From the NCBI GenBank assembly GCA_016707785.1, contig JADJGZ010000057.1, positions 49,922 through 113,921 on the forward strand: DNA of 64,000 bases, read 5' to 3'. Position 1 is the first letter of the stretch. Each line of letters opens with the position of its first letter. Below, one piece after another: positions 18,318 through 29,134 of this stretch. This DNA is from Bacteroidales bacterium. Lineage in GTDB: Bacteria > Bacteroidota > Bacteroidia > Bacteroidales > UBA4417. The position numbers were made by a program, and so were the translations under genes. Under the pieces are notes generated by a model, which searched no databases, was not told where the DNA came from, and saw nothing but the letters and a program-made list of their open reading frames with translations.

Positions 18318-20253
18318 ATGAAACAACTCATCATTTCACTTGGGTTACTTCTGATTCTATCCCAAAATGTTAAATCCCAGGTATCTATTAATGCAGACGG
18401 TACTTCACCAGACAACTCAGCCATGCTGGACGTCAAATCAACCAGCCAGGGATTATTGATTCCCCGAATGACTATGGCTCAGCGAAATGCTATTGTTAGC
18501 CCTGCAACAGGTTTGATGGTTTATCAAACTGACAATCTTCCAGGATTCTTTATAATTCAGGAACAGCCTTCTACACCAGGGTGGGTGAGACAGGCTCTGG
18601 TTGGGGACTGACTGGCAATAGCAGGACTATGCTAGTACCAATTTATTGGAACGACAGATAACTTCACTTTTGATTTAGGGTTAATAACCAGAAACGGGTG
18701 GAATCGATTAAGCGCTCGATACCTCTCTGGGACCTCAATACGAATTTCAACCACAAATGGCAATAACAACGTTGCAATCGGGATCAATACCCTTTAAATT
18801 GTACCTGGTTAGAACAATTTCATCAATCGGACGCAAATACTTTAAGTCACAACAAGTCAGGTTCAAATACACTGCCCGGTTCGGCGGCTCTTAAATTAAT
18901 ACAAAGGATATAATAATACGGGCATCAGGGTAAGTTCTCTGCAGTCAAATACAACCAGGAACTTCAGAATAGTGCTATTGGAACCAATAACTCTTGAAAA
19001 TAATACTACTGGTTAGAATAAATACAGCGATAGGAAATCATTCACTTTATTCCAACACAACTGGAAGAGATAATATGGCTTGTGGAAAAGAAGCACTTGC
19101 AAATAATACAACTGGATACCTCAACACTGCTAATGGATATCAGTCACTTTACTCCAACATAACTGGAAATGCTAATTCAGCAAATGGATATCAAACACTT
19201 TTCTCCAATACAGCAGGCTACGGGAATACTGCCCAGGGTTATCAATCACTTTACTACAACACGACAGGACAATTTAATACTGCCCAGGGTTATCAATCAC
19301 TTAACTACAACACGACAGGGTGGCATAACAATGCCTATGGATATGTATCACTTTTCAACAACACGGATGGCGATTATAACAATGCATATGGTTCCTTTTC
19401 ACTAGCTTACAATACAATTGGGAAGAAGAACACAGGTATTGGACACGGTGCACTTAATCATAATACAACTGGAAACAATAACACAGCCATTGGAGACGCT
19501 TCACTAAATCTCAATACAACTGGAAACGATAACACTGCCATTGGGGAGTCTTCTCTTATGAATTCAACAGGCAATTATAATTCAGCACTTGGTTCAAATT
19601 CACTAATATACAATACAACTGCTAAACAACTGAGTGTAGGTGTATCTGCTCTTCGTAATAACACAACAGGTGATTTTAACACCGCGGTGGGAACAAATTC
19701 TTTAATTAACAGCACAATTGGTTCTCATAATTGTGCAATGGGTGATTGGTCACTTTCAAGTTTGTCCACAGGATCCAATAATATAGGTATAGGATTCGAC
19801 GCCCAAGTTCCTAATGCAGCAGGAGATAACCAGATACGTATGGGGAATTATGTAATTGGAGGATGGGAATCCAAAGTTGGCTGGTCCATAACTTCTGATA
19901 AAAGGCTGAAGAGATATTACCAAATCGGATCTTGGTTTAGAGTTTATCAACAAGCTTAATCCTGTTTCCTATACACGATTGAATGATGAAAAGCAAAAAA
20001 CGGAATACGGCTTTATTGCCCAGGAATTGGAGGAAACGCTCCAACAACCTTGGAATCAGAAATCCTGGCATGATTACAAAAGATGATTCAGGAATGTATA
20101 GTGTCAAGGTACTAATGATCTTTTTGCACCCCGTGAAAGCAGCAGGAACAACAGGGTATTATTGAGGAAAGTAAAGCGAAGATTCAAAAACTTGAAGCAA
20201 CGAATCAACAACTCGAAGAAAGGTTGAAGCTGATTGAAGAAAAATTAAAATAA
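18318..20253 (+). pseudogene. S74-chaperone surface protein, frameshifted (family copy 1)
   Basis: The remains of a secreted fibre-like protein. The signal peptide and the family N-terminal module are intact (MKQLIISLGLLLILSQNVKSQ, then [20 protein letters not shown]). The frame fails near 18580 and several more single-base deletions follow up to 18990. A long open stretch (18994-19959) then encodes about eighteen 17-residue repeats of the form NTTGxxNTAxGxxSL and the start of an S74 domain (ITSDKRLK). Another shift at about 19910 puts the domain's end and the coiled coil (EERLKLIEEKLK) in a different frame, ending at TAA 20251. It is most similar to the intact copy at 20320. Real decay and sequencing error cannot be separated here. 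Confidence 0.75.
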
Positions 20254-20319
20254 TTGAAAGGGGAAGAATGCAACTAAGGTTTCAGTTGTTCTATATTCCT
20301 TAAAATCAATACAGTTAAT

Positions 20320-22263
20320 ATGAAAAATGTATTACTCTTTGCAACTTTTTCCCTGATATTTAATCTTTCATCACTGGCCCAGGTAGCTATCAACTCTGAT
20401 GGTTCCGATCCTGATAATTCAGCCATGCTGGATGTGAAATCCACTGACAAAGGATTTTTGCCACCACGCATGACAACCACTCAACGCAATGCTATTGCAT
20501 CGCCAGCCACAGGTCTGGTAGTATTCGATACGGATTTTAACAGCCTTTTTACGCGCACCAGCACAGCCTGGGTACAGCTTGGTTCAGCCAGCACCTGGGG
20601 ATTGACTGGTAATTCAGGCACTGATGCTACTACCAACTTTATCGGCACCACGGATAACCAGGATGTAATCATTAAAAGAAATAATGATAGGGCCGGATAT
20701 ATTGGAATATATAATACATCATTTGGTATAAGCTCTCTAAATCCTTCAAATACAGGGTTGTATAACACTGCCATCGGCGGAGGTTCACTCTTATCCAACA
20801 CATCAGGAAATAATAATACGGCAGCAGGAAATGGCGCGCTTTTATTCAATACAACAGGATATAATAACACAGCTATTGGGGGAAACACTCTTCTTTCCAA
20901 CACAAGCGGTTATAATAACACTGCTATTGGCAACCAATCACTCTACTCCAACACAACAGGAATTGATAACACTGCAAATGGAGTTAACGCACTTTTAGTT
21001 AACACAACTGGGAATGGTAATACTGCGAGTGGGAAGGATGCTCTTGCAAATAATATAACCGGTTTTTTTAACACTGCTAATGGCAATCAATCACTCTACT
21101 CCAACACAACGGGAAGTTATAACACTGCTAGTGGTTCATTTTCACTTTTTCATAACACTACAGGGATTCAAAACACGGCAATTGGCTACTATTCACTTGT
21201 CAACAACACAACAGGAAACAATAACACAGCAAATGGATACTACTCACTTAATAACAACACATCAGGAAATCAAAACACTGCGGTTGGCAACTATTCACTT
21301 AGTGACAACACAACGGGATATAGCAACACAGCCATCGGGGAGAGTTCACTTTTAAAAAACACAACCGGTTTTGCTAACTCTGCTGTTGGCAGCCATTCAT
21401 TCACCTACAACACAACAGGAAGTTATAACACTGCTAATGGATTCTATTCACTTTATAATAATTCAAGTGGGATTGAAAATACGGCTGTTGGTGTCTATTC
21501 ACTTTTTTACAACACAACTGGAAACAAAAACACAGCAAATGGTAGCAAGTCCCTTTATACCAACTCAACAGGAGTTCAGAACACAGCCATAGGCGAGTCT
21601 TCTCTTCATGCAAATACAACAGGCAATTATAATTCAGCACTCGGTTCAAATTCACTCATTTACAATACAACAGGTCAGCAAAATGTGGGTGCAGGTGTAT
21701 CAGCTCTTCGTAATAACACAACAGGTGATTATAACACCTCAGTAGGGACAAATTCTTTATTTAACAGCACCAGCGGTTCTTATAACTGTGCTTTGGGTGA
21801 GTATTCCCTTTCGAACAACACCACTGGCTCCAATAACATTGGTATTGGGAATAACGCCCAGGTTCCCAGTGCGGTGGGAAACAACCAGGTTCGCATGGGT
21901 GACGGGTACATTTCGTATGCAGGAATCGAGGTCGGCTGGTCTATAACATCTGATAAAAGACTGAAGGCGGACATAAAGAAATCGAACCTTGGTCTGGATT
22001 TTATCAATACCCTGAATCCTGTATCCTATACACGCCTGAATGATGAAAATAAAAAAACAGAATATGGCTTTATTGCACAGGAGGTGGAAGCAGCTTTGAC
22101 AGATGCCGGATCTGTGAATTCAGGCATTCTTACCGTTGATGATAAAGGATTCTACAGTATGCGCTATAATGACCTGATGGCACCCATGGTTAAAGCCATC
22201 CAGGAGTTGACCAAACAGAATGAAGAGCTCTTAAAACGAATAGAACAACTTGAAAATAAATAA
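20320..22263 (+). CDS. Secreted YadA-head-like repeat protein with S74 chaperone domain (family copy 2)
   Basis: A 647-residue intact member of the window's main family. Signal peptide 1-20 (SLAQ end), then the shared N-terminal module ([28 protein letters not shown]). From about residue 145 to 515 there are over twenty 17-residue repeats of the type NTTGxxNTAxGxxSLxx, whose pattern recalls the YadA head. An S74 intramolecular chaperone starts at [12 protein letters not shown] (about 545), where the serine is the expected self-cleavage residue, continues with [12 protein letters not shown] and ends in a coiled coil ([11 protein letters not shown]). Such domains drive trimerisation of phage tail spikes and are then released. 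I infer a trimeric secreted or surface fibre. The route across the outer membrane is unknown. Confidence 0.8.
   Translation: MKNVLLFATFSLIFNLSSLAQVAINSDGSDPDNSAMLDVKSTDKGFLPPRMTTTQRNAIASPATGLVVFDTDFNSLFTRTSTAWVQLGSASTWGLTGNSGTDATTNFIGTTDNQDVIIKRNNDRAGYIGIYNTSFGISSLNPSNTGLYNTAIGGGSLLSNTSGNNNTAAGNGALLFNTTGYNNTAIGGNTLLSNTSGYNNTAIGNQSLYSNTTGIDNTANGVNALLVNTTGNGNTASGKDALANNITGFFNTANGNQSLYSNTTGSYNTASGSFSLFHNTTGIQNTAIGYYSLVNNTTGNNNTANGYYSLNNNTSGNQNTAVGNYSLSDNTTGYSNTAIGESSLLKNTTGFANSAVGSHSFTYNTTGSYNTANGFYSLYNNSSGIENTAVGVYSLFYNTTGNKNTANGSKSLYTNSTGVQNTAIGESSLHANTTGNYNSALGSNSLIYNTTGQQNVGAGVSALRNNTTGDYNTSVGTNSLFNSTSGSYNCALGEYSLSNNTTGSNNIGIGNNAQVPSAVGNNQVRMGDGYISYAGIEVGWSITSDKRLKADIKKSNLGLDFINTLNPVSYTRLNDENKKTEYGFIAQEVEAALTDAGSVNSGILTVDDKGFYSMRYNDLMAPMVKAIQELTKQNEELLKRIEQLENK
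20755..21835 (+). repeat. 51-bp (17-residue) tandem repeats in family copy 2
   Basis: In-phase 51-bp units, for example the segments beginning at 21100 and 21151, each coding for TTGxxNTAxGxxSLxxN. The same unit occurs in all seven S74-type genes (18318-32907). Confidence 0.8.
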
Positions 22264-22286
22264 TCAATACTCCTATATCCTCTACT

Positions 22287-24065
22287 ATGAAAAATCTATT
22301 TCTACTGGTATTGCTATTTTGTGGTATTGCTGCCGGCGCACAGGTTGCCGTAAATACCGATGGTTCCACCCCCGATAATTCAGCCATGCTGGATGTGAAA
22401 TCCACCACCCAGGGATTCCTCTCACCCAGAATGACACTTGTTCAGCGCAATGCAATTATTAGTCCTGCAACAGGCCTGATGATCTTTCAAACTGATAACG
22501 TCCCCGGGTTTTACTATAACTCAGGAAGCAGTTCCACCCCGGTATGGGTAATGACAGGTACAGGTTCAGGATGGAGCTTGACTGGTAATAGCGGTACATC
22601 AAGTACTTCCAATTTCATTGGAACAACTGATAATGTAGCACTCTTATTCAGGGTTAACAACCAGAAAGCAGGTGGGATAGACCACAATTTATCAAATACT
22701 TCACTTGGATATCAGGCTTTAAATACGAATTCTACCGGGAATAGTAATATTGCTATTGGCAGGTCGGCTCTTCAACTCAATACCTACGGATCATTTAACT
22801 GCGCTACAGGAACAGATGCACTAGGTCAGAATACTTACGGAAGTTCAAACACGGCAAACGGCTTTGGTGCCCTGGCCAGTAATACAACTGGTGGTGTCAA
22901 CACTGCTGTGGGTAATTATGCGCTACATTTTAGTACCACAGCATATTACAATACTGGAATTGGTGAATCATCTCTTTACCTAAATACAACAGGTGAAGAT
23001 AATACGGCGATTGGATATAATGCTATGTATTACAATACCGTAGGAGATAACAACGTAGCAATTGGAGCAAGTGCCTTAAGTGATAACAAAGCAAATAGCT
23101 ATAGTGTAGCTATAGGAACCTGGGCGATGGGGCATGCAGATAGCCGGATAACCGGCAGAGCAACCTATAATACCGCTATTGGATATCAAGCACTTCTTGG
23201 CAGTAATGTTTCTTCAAACAATACCGGACAATGGAATACAGCGACAGGCTATCAATCAATGTTGAATAACACTTCCGGTAGCGGGAATACCGCAACCGGA
23301 GTATCTTCATTATTATCAAATACTACAGGCTCAAATAATGCGGTTTATGGGGGCAATACATTGGCAACCAATACAACCGGCCAGGAAAATGCTGCCTTTG
23401 GCAACTGGGCAATGGAACTTAGTGAAACAGCAAATTATAATACAGCCTGTGGTTCACATGCATTAAGGTCAAATCTGTCTGGTAATTTCAATACTGCTGT
23501 CGGTCAGAATGCACTTTATTTTATTACATCAGGTGGATATAATACCGGCTTGGGTGAGAATGTTTATCCAATCTCCGGAATACTAAATAACTGGACAGGT
23601 ATAGGTTCAAATGCAGGAAGTTCACTCAGTATAAGCAATTCAGTAGAACTGGGCAACACTTCCGTTACCCGTATCCAGGGCCAGGTACCAATGTCTTTAT
23701 ACAGCGATGAGCGTATCAAGGATAATATTGTTGCCAATGTACCCGGACTGGATTTCATCCTTAAACTTCGCCCGGTTACCTATAATCTGAACATCCACAG
23801 GCAAAATGAAATTCTGTACAAAGGCCAGAAGAATACCGAAGACTGGACTGGAAAGTACGATATCGAGAAAGTCAGAATGACAGGTTTCATTGCACAGGAA
23901 GTTGCTAAGGCATCAGCCGACATAGGCTATGATTTCAATGGGGTGGATAAACCGGAAACAGCTGATGGATTGTATAGCCTCAGGTATACAGAGTTTGTTA
24001 TGCCACTGGTAAAGGCAGTGCAGGAACAACATGCCGTTATTGAATCTCAGAAATTTAAAGAATGA
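22287..24065 (+). CDS. Secreted YadA-head-like repeat protein with S74 chaperone domain (family copy 3)
   Basis: A 592-residue member with signal peptide MKNLFLLVLLFCGIAAGAQ, the shared N-terminal module ([20 protein letters not shown]), then 17-residue head-like repeats with longer inserts (ADSRITGRATYNTAIGY region). Its S74 domain is of a second subtype (YSDERIKDNIVANVPGLDF, IHRQNEILYKGQ), shared with copy 4. It starts 23 bp after copy 2, so the two are probably on one transcript. The open frame stops at TGA 24063. However, a shifted frame just before the stop reads LKNEDRRLEKLEML, the expected coiled-coil end of this family, so the last ~15 residues look lost through a one-base frameshift near 24055. 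Confidence 0.78.
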   Translation: MKNLFLLVLLFCGIAAGAQVAVNTDGSTPDNSAMLDVKSTTQGFLSPRMTLVQRNAIISPATGLMIFQTDNVPGFYYNSGSSSTPVWVMTGTGSGWSLTGNSGTSSTSNFIGTTDNVALLFRVNNQKAGGIDHNLSNTSLGYQALNTNSTGNSNIAIGRSALQLNTYGSFNCATGTDALGQNTYGSSNTANGFGALASNTTGGVNTAVGNYALHFSTTAYYNTGIGESSLYLNTTGEDNTAIGYNAMYYNTVGDNNVAIGASALSDNKANSYSVAIGTWAMGHADSRITGRATYNTAIGYQALLGSNVSSNNTGQWNTATGYQSMLNNTSGSGNTATGVSSLLSNTTGSNNAVYGGNTLATNTTGQENAAFGNWAMELSETANYNTACGSHALRSNLSGNFNTAVGQNALYFITSGGYNTGLGENVYPISGILNNWTGIGSNAGSSLSISNSVELGNTSVTRIQGQVPMSLYSDERIKDNIVANVPGLDFILKLRPVTYNLNIHRQNEILYKGQKNTEDWTGKYDIEKVRMTGFIAQEVAKASADIGYDFNGVDKPETADGLYSLRYTEFVMPLVKAVQEQHAVIESQKFKE

Positions 24066-24220
24066 AGATCGCAGACTAGAGAAATTAGAAATGCTTATCT
24101 GCAGGTAATGACTTTCAACTGTTTTGTTTCAAAAAGAACCAAATTAAACTTTTATACGAACTTTTAGAAAAGACTTGAATGCAGAAACAAGCTATTTAGG
24201 AAAAGTTTTTATTTCTTTTT

Positions 24221-26020
24221 ATGGCATTAGCCAATCAGCTTATGGCTCAGGTTGCCGTAAATACTGATGGTTCCGCCCCCGACAATTCAGCCATGCTGGA
24301 TGTGAAATCCACCAGCAAGGGGTTGCTTATTCCCCGAATGACCCTGGCTCAACGCAATGCAATTATTAGTCCGGCAACAGGCCTGATGATCTTTCAAACT
24401 GATAACGTTCCCGGATTTTATTATAATTCAGCTTCCCCTGCAAGCCCGGCATGGGTTATGACAGGGACTGGCTCAGGATGGGGACTAAGTGGCAATAGCG
24501 GGACTTCTTCTAATACTAACTTTATAGGAACTACTGATAGTCAGCCTCTGATTTTTAAAGTTAACAATCAGAAGGCAGGTAAAGTAGAGTATAATACACA
24601 AAACACTTCATTTGGAACGCTAACGCTTAATGTTAACATGGGCGAAAACAATACAGCTGTAGGATATTATGCACTTAGTTCAAATGATAATGGTTATTTT
24701 AACACTGCAGTGGGATCAGAAGCTCTTAGTAACAATATTAGCGGAAATTCAAATACTGCTATTGGAAATAGCTCACTTGCTAACAACACTACCGGTGGTA
24801 AAAATACTGCTATTGGAGAACAAGCCCTCAGGTTAAATACTACAGGGGGCTATAATTCAGCCACTGGTTTTTATGCTCTCTTATCAAATACTACTGGATC
24901 TGATAATACCGCTTTTGGCTATGGAGCTTTGTATCATAATAAATCAAATAATCAAAGCACTGCAATAGGATACAATGCCATGTTTTATGCCGATAATAGA
25001 ACAACAGGAAGAATTACCTATAATACCGCTATTGGATATGAAGCACTCAAAGGGAGTGCGAGTGCTGCAAATAATATTGGTCAATGGAATACAGCGGCAG
25101 GTTATCAATCAATGTTGAATAACACTTCAGGAAGCGGGAATACAGCAACCGGGGTATCTTCTTTATTAGCAAACACTACGGGCTCAAACAATGCGGTTTA
25201 TGGCGGCAATACTTTGGCAACCAATACTGCCGGCCAGGAAAATGCTGCCTTTGGCAACTGGGCTATGGAACTGAATCAAACTGGTAATTATAATACTGCC
25301 TGTGGTTCTCACTCATTAAGATCAAACACAACTGGCTATTACAATACTGCTTTGGGATACCATGCATTGTATACAAATACCACGGGAAGCAACAATACCG
25401 GCATAGGTGAATATGCATTCCCAACTTCAACTGCAACTTCTAATTGGACAGGGATAGGGTCCAACGTAGGCAGTTCGCTCAGCATTAATAATTCTGTAGA
25501 ACTGGGCAACACTTCCGTTACCCGGATCCAGGGCCAGGTCCCAATGTCAATATACAGCGATCAGCGTATCAAGGATAGTATTGTTGCCGATGTACCCGGA
25601 CGGGAATGCATCCTGAAACTTCGCCCGGTTACCTATAATCTGCACATCCACAGGCAAAATGAAATTCTGTACAAAGGCCAGAAGAATACCGAAGACTGGA
25701 CTGGAAAGTACGATATCGAGAAAGTCAGAATGACAGGTTTCATTGCCCAGGAAGTTGCTAAGGCATCAGCCGACATAGGCTATGATTTCAATGGGGTGGA
25801 TAAACCGGAAACAGCTGATGGATTGTATGGGCTCAGGTATACTGAGTTTGTCATGCCATTGGTAAAGGCTGTGCAGGAGTTGAATGCCGTTAACGAAGAA
25901 CAGAAAGTTCAGAATGATGAGCTGAAGCAAACCATTGTTTCTATGAGCGCCTCTATTGAAGAGATGAAGGCTCAGAATGAAAAGCTAATGCAAAGACTCG
26001 AAAAACTTGAATCCAAATAA
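24221..26020 (+). CDS. S74-chaperone repeat protein with disrupted signal peptide (family copy 4)
   Basis: A 599-residue member very close to copy 3 in its repeats and S74 domain (YSDQRIKDSIVADVPG), and with a full coiled-coil tail (EEMKAQNEKLMQRLEKLESK). The start is a problem. From ATG 24221 the protein begins MALANQLMAQ, too short for a normal signal peptide. The in-frame sequence upstream reads MQKQAI, stop, EKFLFLF from ATG 24179, with TAG at 24197-24199; read through, it would give a good signal peptide ending at LMAQ. So export is either weakened, rescued by initiation at 24221, or lost. The C-terminal domain shares a 185-bp tract with copy 3 with a single mismatch. Confidence 0.75.
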   Translation: MALANQLMAQVAVNTDGSAPDNSAMLDVKSTSKGLLIPRMTLAQRNAIISPATGLMIFQTDNVPGFYYNSASPASPAWVMTGTGSGWGLSGNSGTSSNTNFIGTTDSQPLIFKVNNQKAGKVEYNTQNTSFGTLTLNVNMGENNTAVGYYALSSNDNGYFNTAVGSEALSNNISGNSNTAIGNSSLANNTTGGKNTAIGEQALRLNTTGGYNSATGFYALLSNTTGSDNTAFGYGALYHNKSNNQSTAIGYNAMFYADNRTTGRITYNTAIGYEALKGSASAANNIGQWNTAAGYQSMLNNTSGSGNTATGVSSLLANTTGSNNAVYGGNTLATNTAGQENAAFGNWAMELNQTGNYNTACGSHSLRSNTTGYYNTALGYHALYTNTTGSNNTGIGEYAFPTSTATSNWTGIGSNVGSSLSINNSVELGNTSVTRIQGQVPMSIYSDQRIKDSIVADVPGRECILKLRPVTYNLHIHRQNEILYKGQKNTEDWTGKYDIEKVRMTGFIAQEVAKASADIGYDFNGVDKPETADGLYGLRYTEFVMPLVKAVQELNAVNEEQKVQNDELKQTIVSMSASIEEMKAQNEKLMQRLEKLESK

Positions 26021-26042
26021 GTCCTGTAAACAAGTAAGACCC

Positions 26043-28811
26043 ATGAAAAATCTACTACTTATAATTCTCCTTTCCTTTGGATTAACGGTAGGCGCACAGG
26101 TTGCCATTAACACCGATGGATCTACCCCCGATAATTCAGCAATGCTGGATGTGAAATCCACCACCCAGGGATTTCTCTCTCCAAGAATGACCACTGCCCA
26201 GAAACTTGCCATTGCTTCACCTGCAACCGGACTTCTGGTTTTTGACACAGATTTGAATCAGTTTCAGGTATATACCGGAGCCACAGGCTGGATTTCACTG
26301 CTGGTTTCTTCTTCAGGATGGCTTACCACCGGAAATTCCGGCACCGTTGATGCGACAAATTTTATTGGTACTACGGATAACAAACCTTTGAATTTCAGGG
26401 TGTTTAATCAGAAAGCCGGCAGGATTGACAATGGATTGATGAATACCTTTCTGGGATATCAATCTGGAAATTCCAACACAATCGGTACAGTGAACACCTT
26501 TTTTGGATACCAGTCTGGTTTTGCCAACAACAGCGGAGGTAATAATTCAGCCTTTGGTAATCTTGCACTCAAATCGGACATAACAGGCAACCATAATACG
26601 GCAATCGGAAATGAAGCCCTTAACAGTGCAACCAGCGGACTAGGTGCAACGGCTATCGGCTCCAGGGCAATGTATTATGCGAACAGCAATGCGGGCTTAG
26701 GCACAGTTGCAAATGTTGCTGTCGGATTTGAAGCCTGCGCGGTTCGACTGCTCCTGCATCCAACACAGGCAACAACAATACGGCAATCGGCTTTCAATCC
26801 ATGCTCAATAATACAATTGGTTCAAACAATGTAGGGCTTGGAACATCCACACTATTTAGTAACCAACTGGGAAGTCAGAATTCTTCAGTAGGATATAACT
26901 CCCAATATGCCAATACACAAGGCAGTAATAATAGTTCAGTGGGTTCCTACAGTCTGGCCTCCAACACAACCGGAGCAAGCAATACTGCTGTTGGACAGGC
27001 AGCGCTTTACTCCAATACAACCGGATCAAGTAACCTGGCTATCGGGCAAAATGCACTTTATTCATGTGTAACAGGGAGCTATGCCACAGCCGTCGGAACC
27101 AATGCAATGCAGTATGCGAATAATACAACCTCATCCTATAACAATTATAATACAGCATTAGGTTATGAAGCTTTAAGGGGATCAGTAACGGCATCTGCCA
27201 ATACAGGCGGCGGAAATACAGCCTCAGGATACAGGTCGATGAGGACCATTACCACCGGGAATATGAACTCCGCCTTTGGACATGTGAGTATGTCAAATAT
27301 CACAACAGGTTCATACAATCAGGCTTTTGGCTATCAAAGCCTGGGAAACAATACAACGGGTACCGACAATAATGCTTTCGGTGGCTATTCACTTGGTTTG
27401 AATACTTCCGGCATTGGCAATGTTGCTATTGGGAATAATGCAATGGGTCAAAATGTGACAGGGGGGCAGAATGTCTCAATGGGAATAAATTCCCTTTTTT
27501 GGAATGTTGCCGGATCACAGGCAACAGCTGTTGGAGCCTATGCCATGTCCAATGCCAGCAATTCAACTGTAGCTTTCAATAATTCAAACGTGGCTGTAGG
27601 ATATAATGCGCTAAAAGGTTCAGATAATCCGGCATCTAATACAGGTAACTATAATGTTGCTATAGGGTCCAATTCATTAACTGTTACCTCAAGCGGAGGA
27701 AAAAATATTGCAGTCGGAACCTCCGCCCTGGGTGCCAACACTACCGGAAGCAGCAATATTGCTGCCGGGTACAATGCTCTTCAGTATAACCTGTCCGGCA
27801 ACAATAATATAGCCGTCGGACCTCAAGCCCTTACCATGCTTAGCAGTGGAGGTCATAATATTGCAATTGGATCATTTGCTATGTATAATACCTCTACAAA
27901 CAGCGGGAGCATTGCAATAGGAGACTCTGCACTCTTCCTGCTAAATGATGTGAACTCTGAGAAGTTTCTCACAGCAATTGGTAACAGAGCACTAAAAAAT
28001 AACACCACTGGATCACACAACACAGCAATAGGAGACAAAAGCCTACCAACAATTACTCAGGTGTAGGGAATACTGCCTTAGGTGTCATTACATTACTGGC
28101 CAATCAGTCAGGGCACTATAATACTGCTGTAGGATTCAATGCCCTTTACGGAGTGACTGTACAGTCGAATAACACAGGCCTGGGAACTTCTGCAGGAGGA
28201 GCTATACTCAAGTTCAAATTCAACTTTTATTGGTGCAAGCAGTGGAACAAATTTAACGGGACTGCAAATAGCACAGCCTTGGGATATAGTGCTGTTGTGA
28301 CAGCCTCCAGCCAGATCCGCATTGGGAATGTGGCAGTTACCAGCATTGGCGGATACGTCGGCTGGACCAATGTTTCAGATGGACGTTTCAAGAAGAATGT
28401 GAATGAAAATGTTGCCGGATTATCATTTATCAGCAAGTTAAAACCTGTAACCTATACCCTGGATCTCGAAGGAATTAATGCATTTCTGAAACCGGAAATG
28501 ACAAGCAACCTGCAGGAAGCTGGCGATGATTCTGGCATTAAGGAAAAGGAACAGATTTACTACAGTGGATTCATTGCACAGGATGTAGAAAAGCTGCGCA
28601 GGAAACCGGGTATAATTTCAGTGGGGTGGATGCTCCGAAGAACGAAAAGGATCTGTATGGATTAAGATATTCGGAGTTTGTGGTTCCCCTAGTAAAAGCA
28701 GTGCAAGAGCTGAATAATACCAACCAGGAACAGAGTAAGATGATTAAAGAGCTACAGGCTGAGGTAGAATTGCTTAAAGCACAGATGCAACAAGCCGGGA
28801 TAAGCAAATAG
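26043..28811 (+). pseudogene. S74-chaperone repeat protein with several frameshifts (family copy 5)
   Basis: Starts 22 bp after copy 4 with an intact signal peptide (MKNLLLIILLSFGLTVGAQ) and family module. I place the breaks at these points: about 26733-26735, where a C seems missing from GAAGCC[C]TGCGC (the EALRGS motif is restored in the other frame); about 28045; an opposed pair at about 28205 and 28262, between which the right reading SSNSTFIGASSGTNLTG lies out of frame; and about 28598, where GTAGAAAAGCTGCG lacks an A of the expected VEKAAQE. The end encodes the third S74 subtype (SDGRFKKNVNENVAG) and coiled coil. Apart from these single-base events the coding sequence is well preserved, so decay is recent or the sequence is wrong here. 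Confidence 0.75.
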
Positions 28812-28834
28812 TTTTATTCTAAAAAGAGTTCGTG

Positions 28835-28867
28835 AAGAAGTCCGATTTTCTGAAGTCGGACTTCTTT
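28835..28867 (+). terminator. Rho-independent terminator after family copy 5
   Basis: An 11-bp stem AAGAAGTCCGA / TCGGACTTCTT with a 10-nt loop and a short T stretch, 23 bp after the stop at 28811. It probably ends the 18318-28811 transcript. Confidence 0.65.
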
Positions 28868-28898
28868 GTATAGTATACCGAAGCTGAATAGGTTTGCG

Positions 28899-28917
28899 AT
28901 CCGCCAACCGGCGGAGA
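28899..28917. repeat. Short palindrome (TCCGCCAACCGGCGGA type), copy 1
   Basis: A CG-rich palindrome in the intergenic space between family copies 5 and 6. A matching palindrome (TCCGCCAGCCGGCGGA) occurs at 33006-33022 after copy 7. Confidence 0.5.
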
Positions 28918-29134
28918 AATTACTCTTCTCGGCATAAATCATTCTAATCAGCTTTGCGTTTGCAAACCTGCCAAGAATGAGTATAAATTAAAAGTTTATA
29001 TTTATTTTTGTGCATATGTTTTTCCTTTAATACCAAAAACCCAATCTGGTTTCAAAGGGAACAGCTTTAAAAGTTCACATTTATAAATCCCCTCCAAACA
29101 AGAGGGCGAATTGATATTTATTAATACACATTTC

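Noticed and set aside
20755..21835. 51-bp regular repeats taken as a CRISPR or minisatellite
   Set aside because: They are in-frame coding repeats (17 codons) of a secreted protein with variable third-codon positions.
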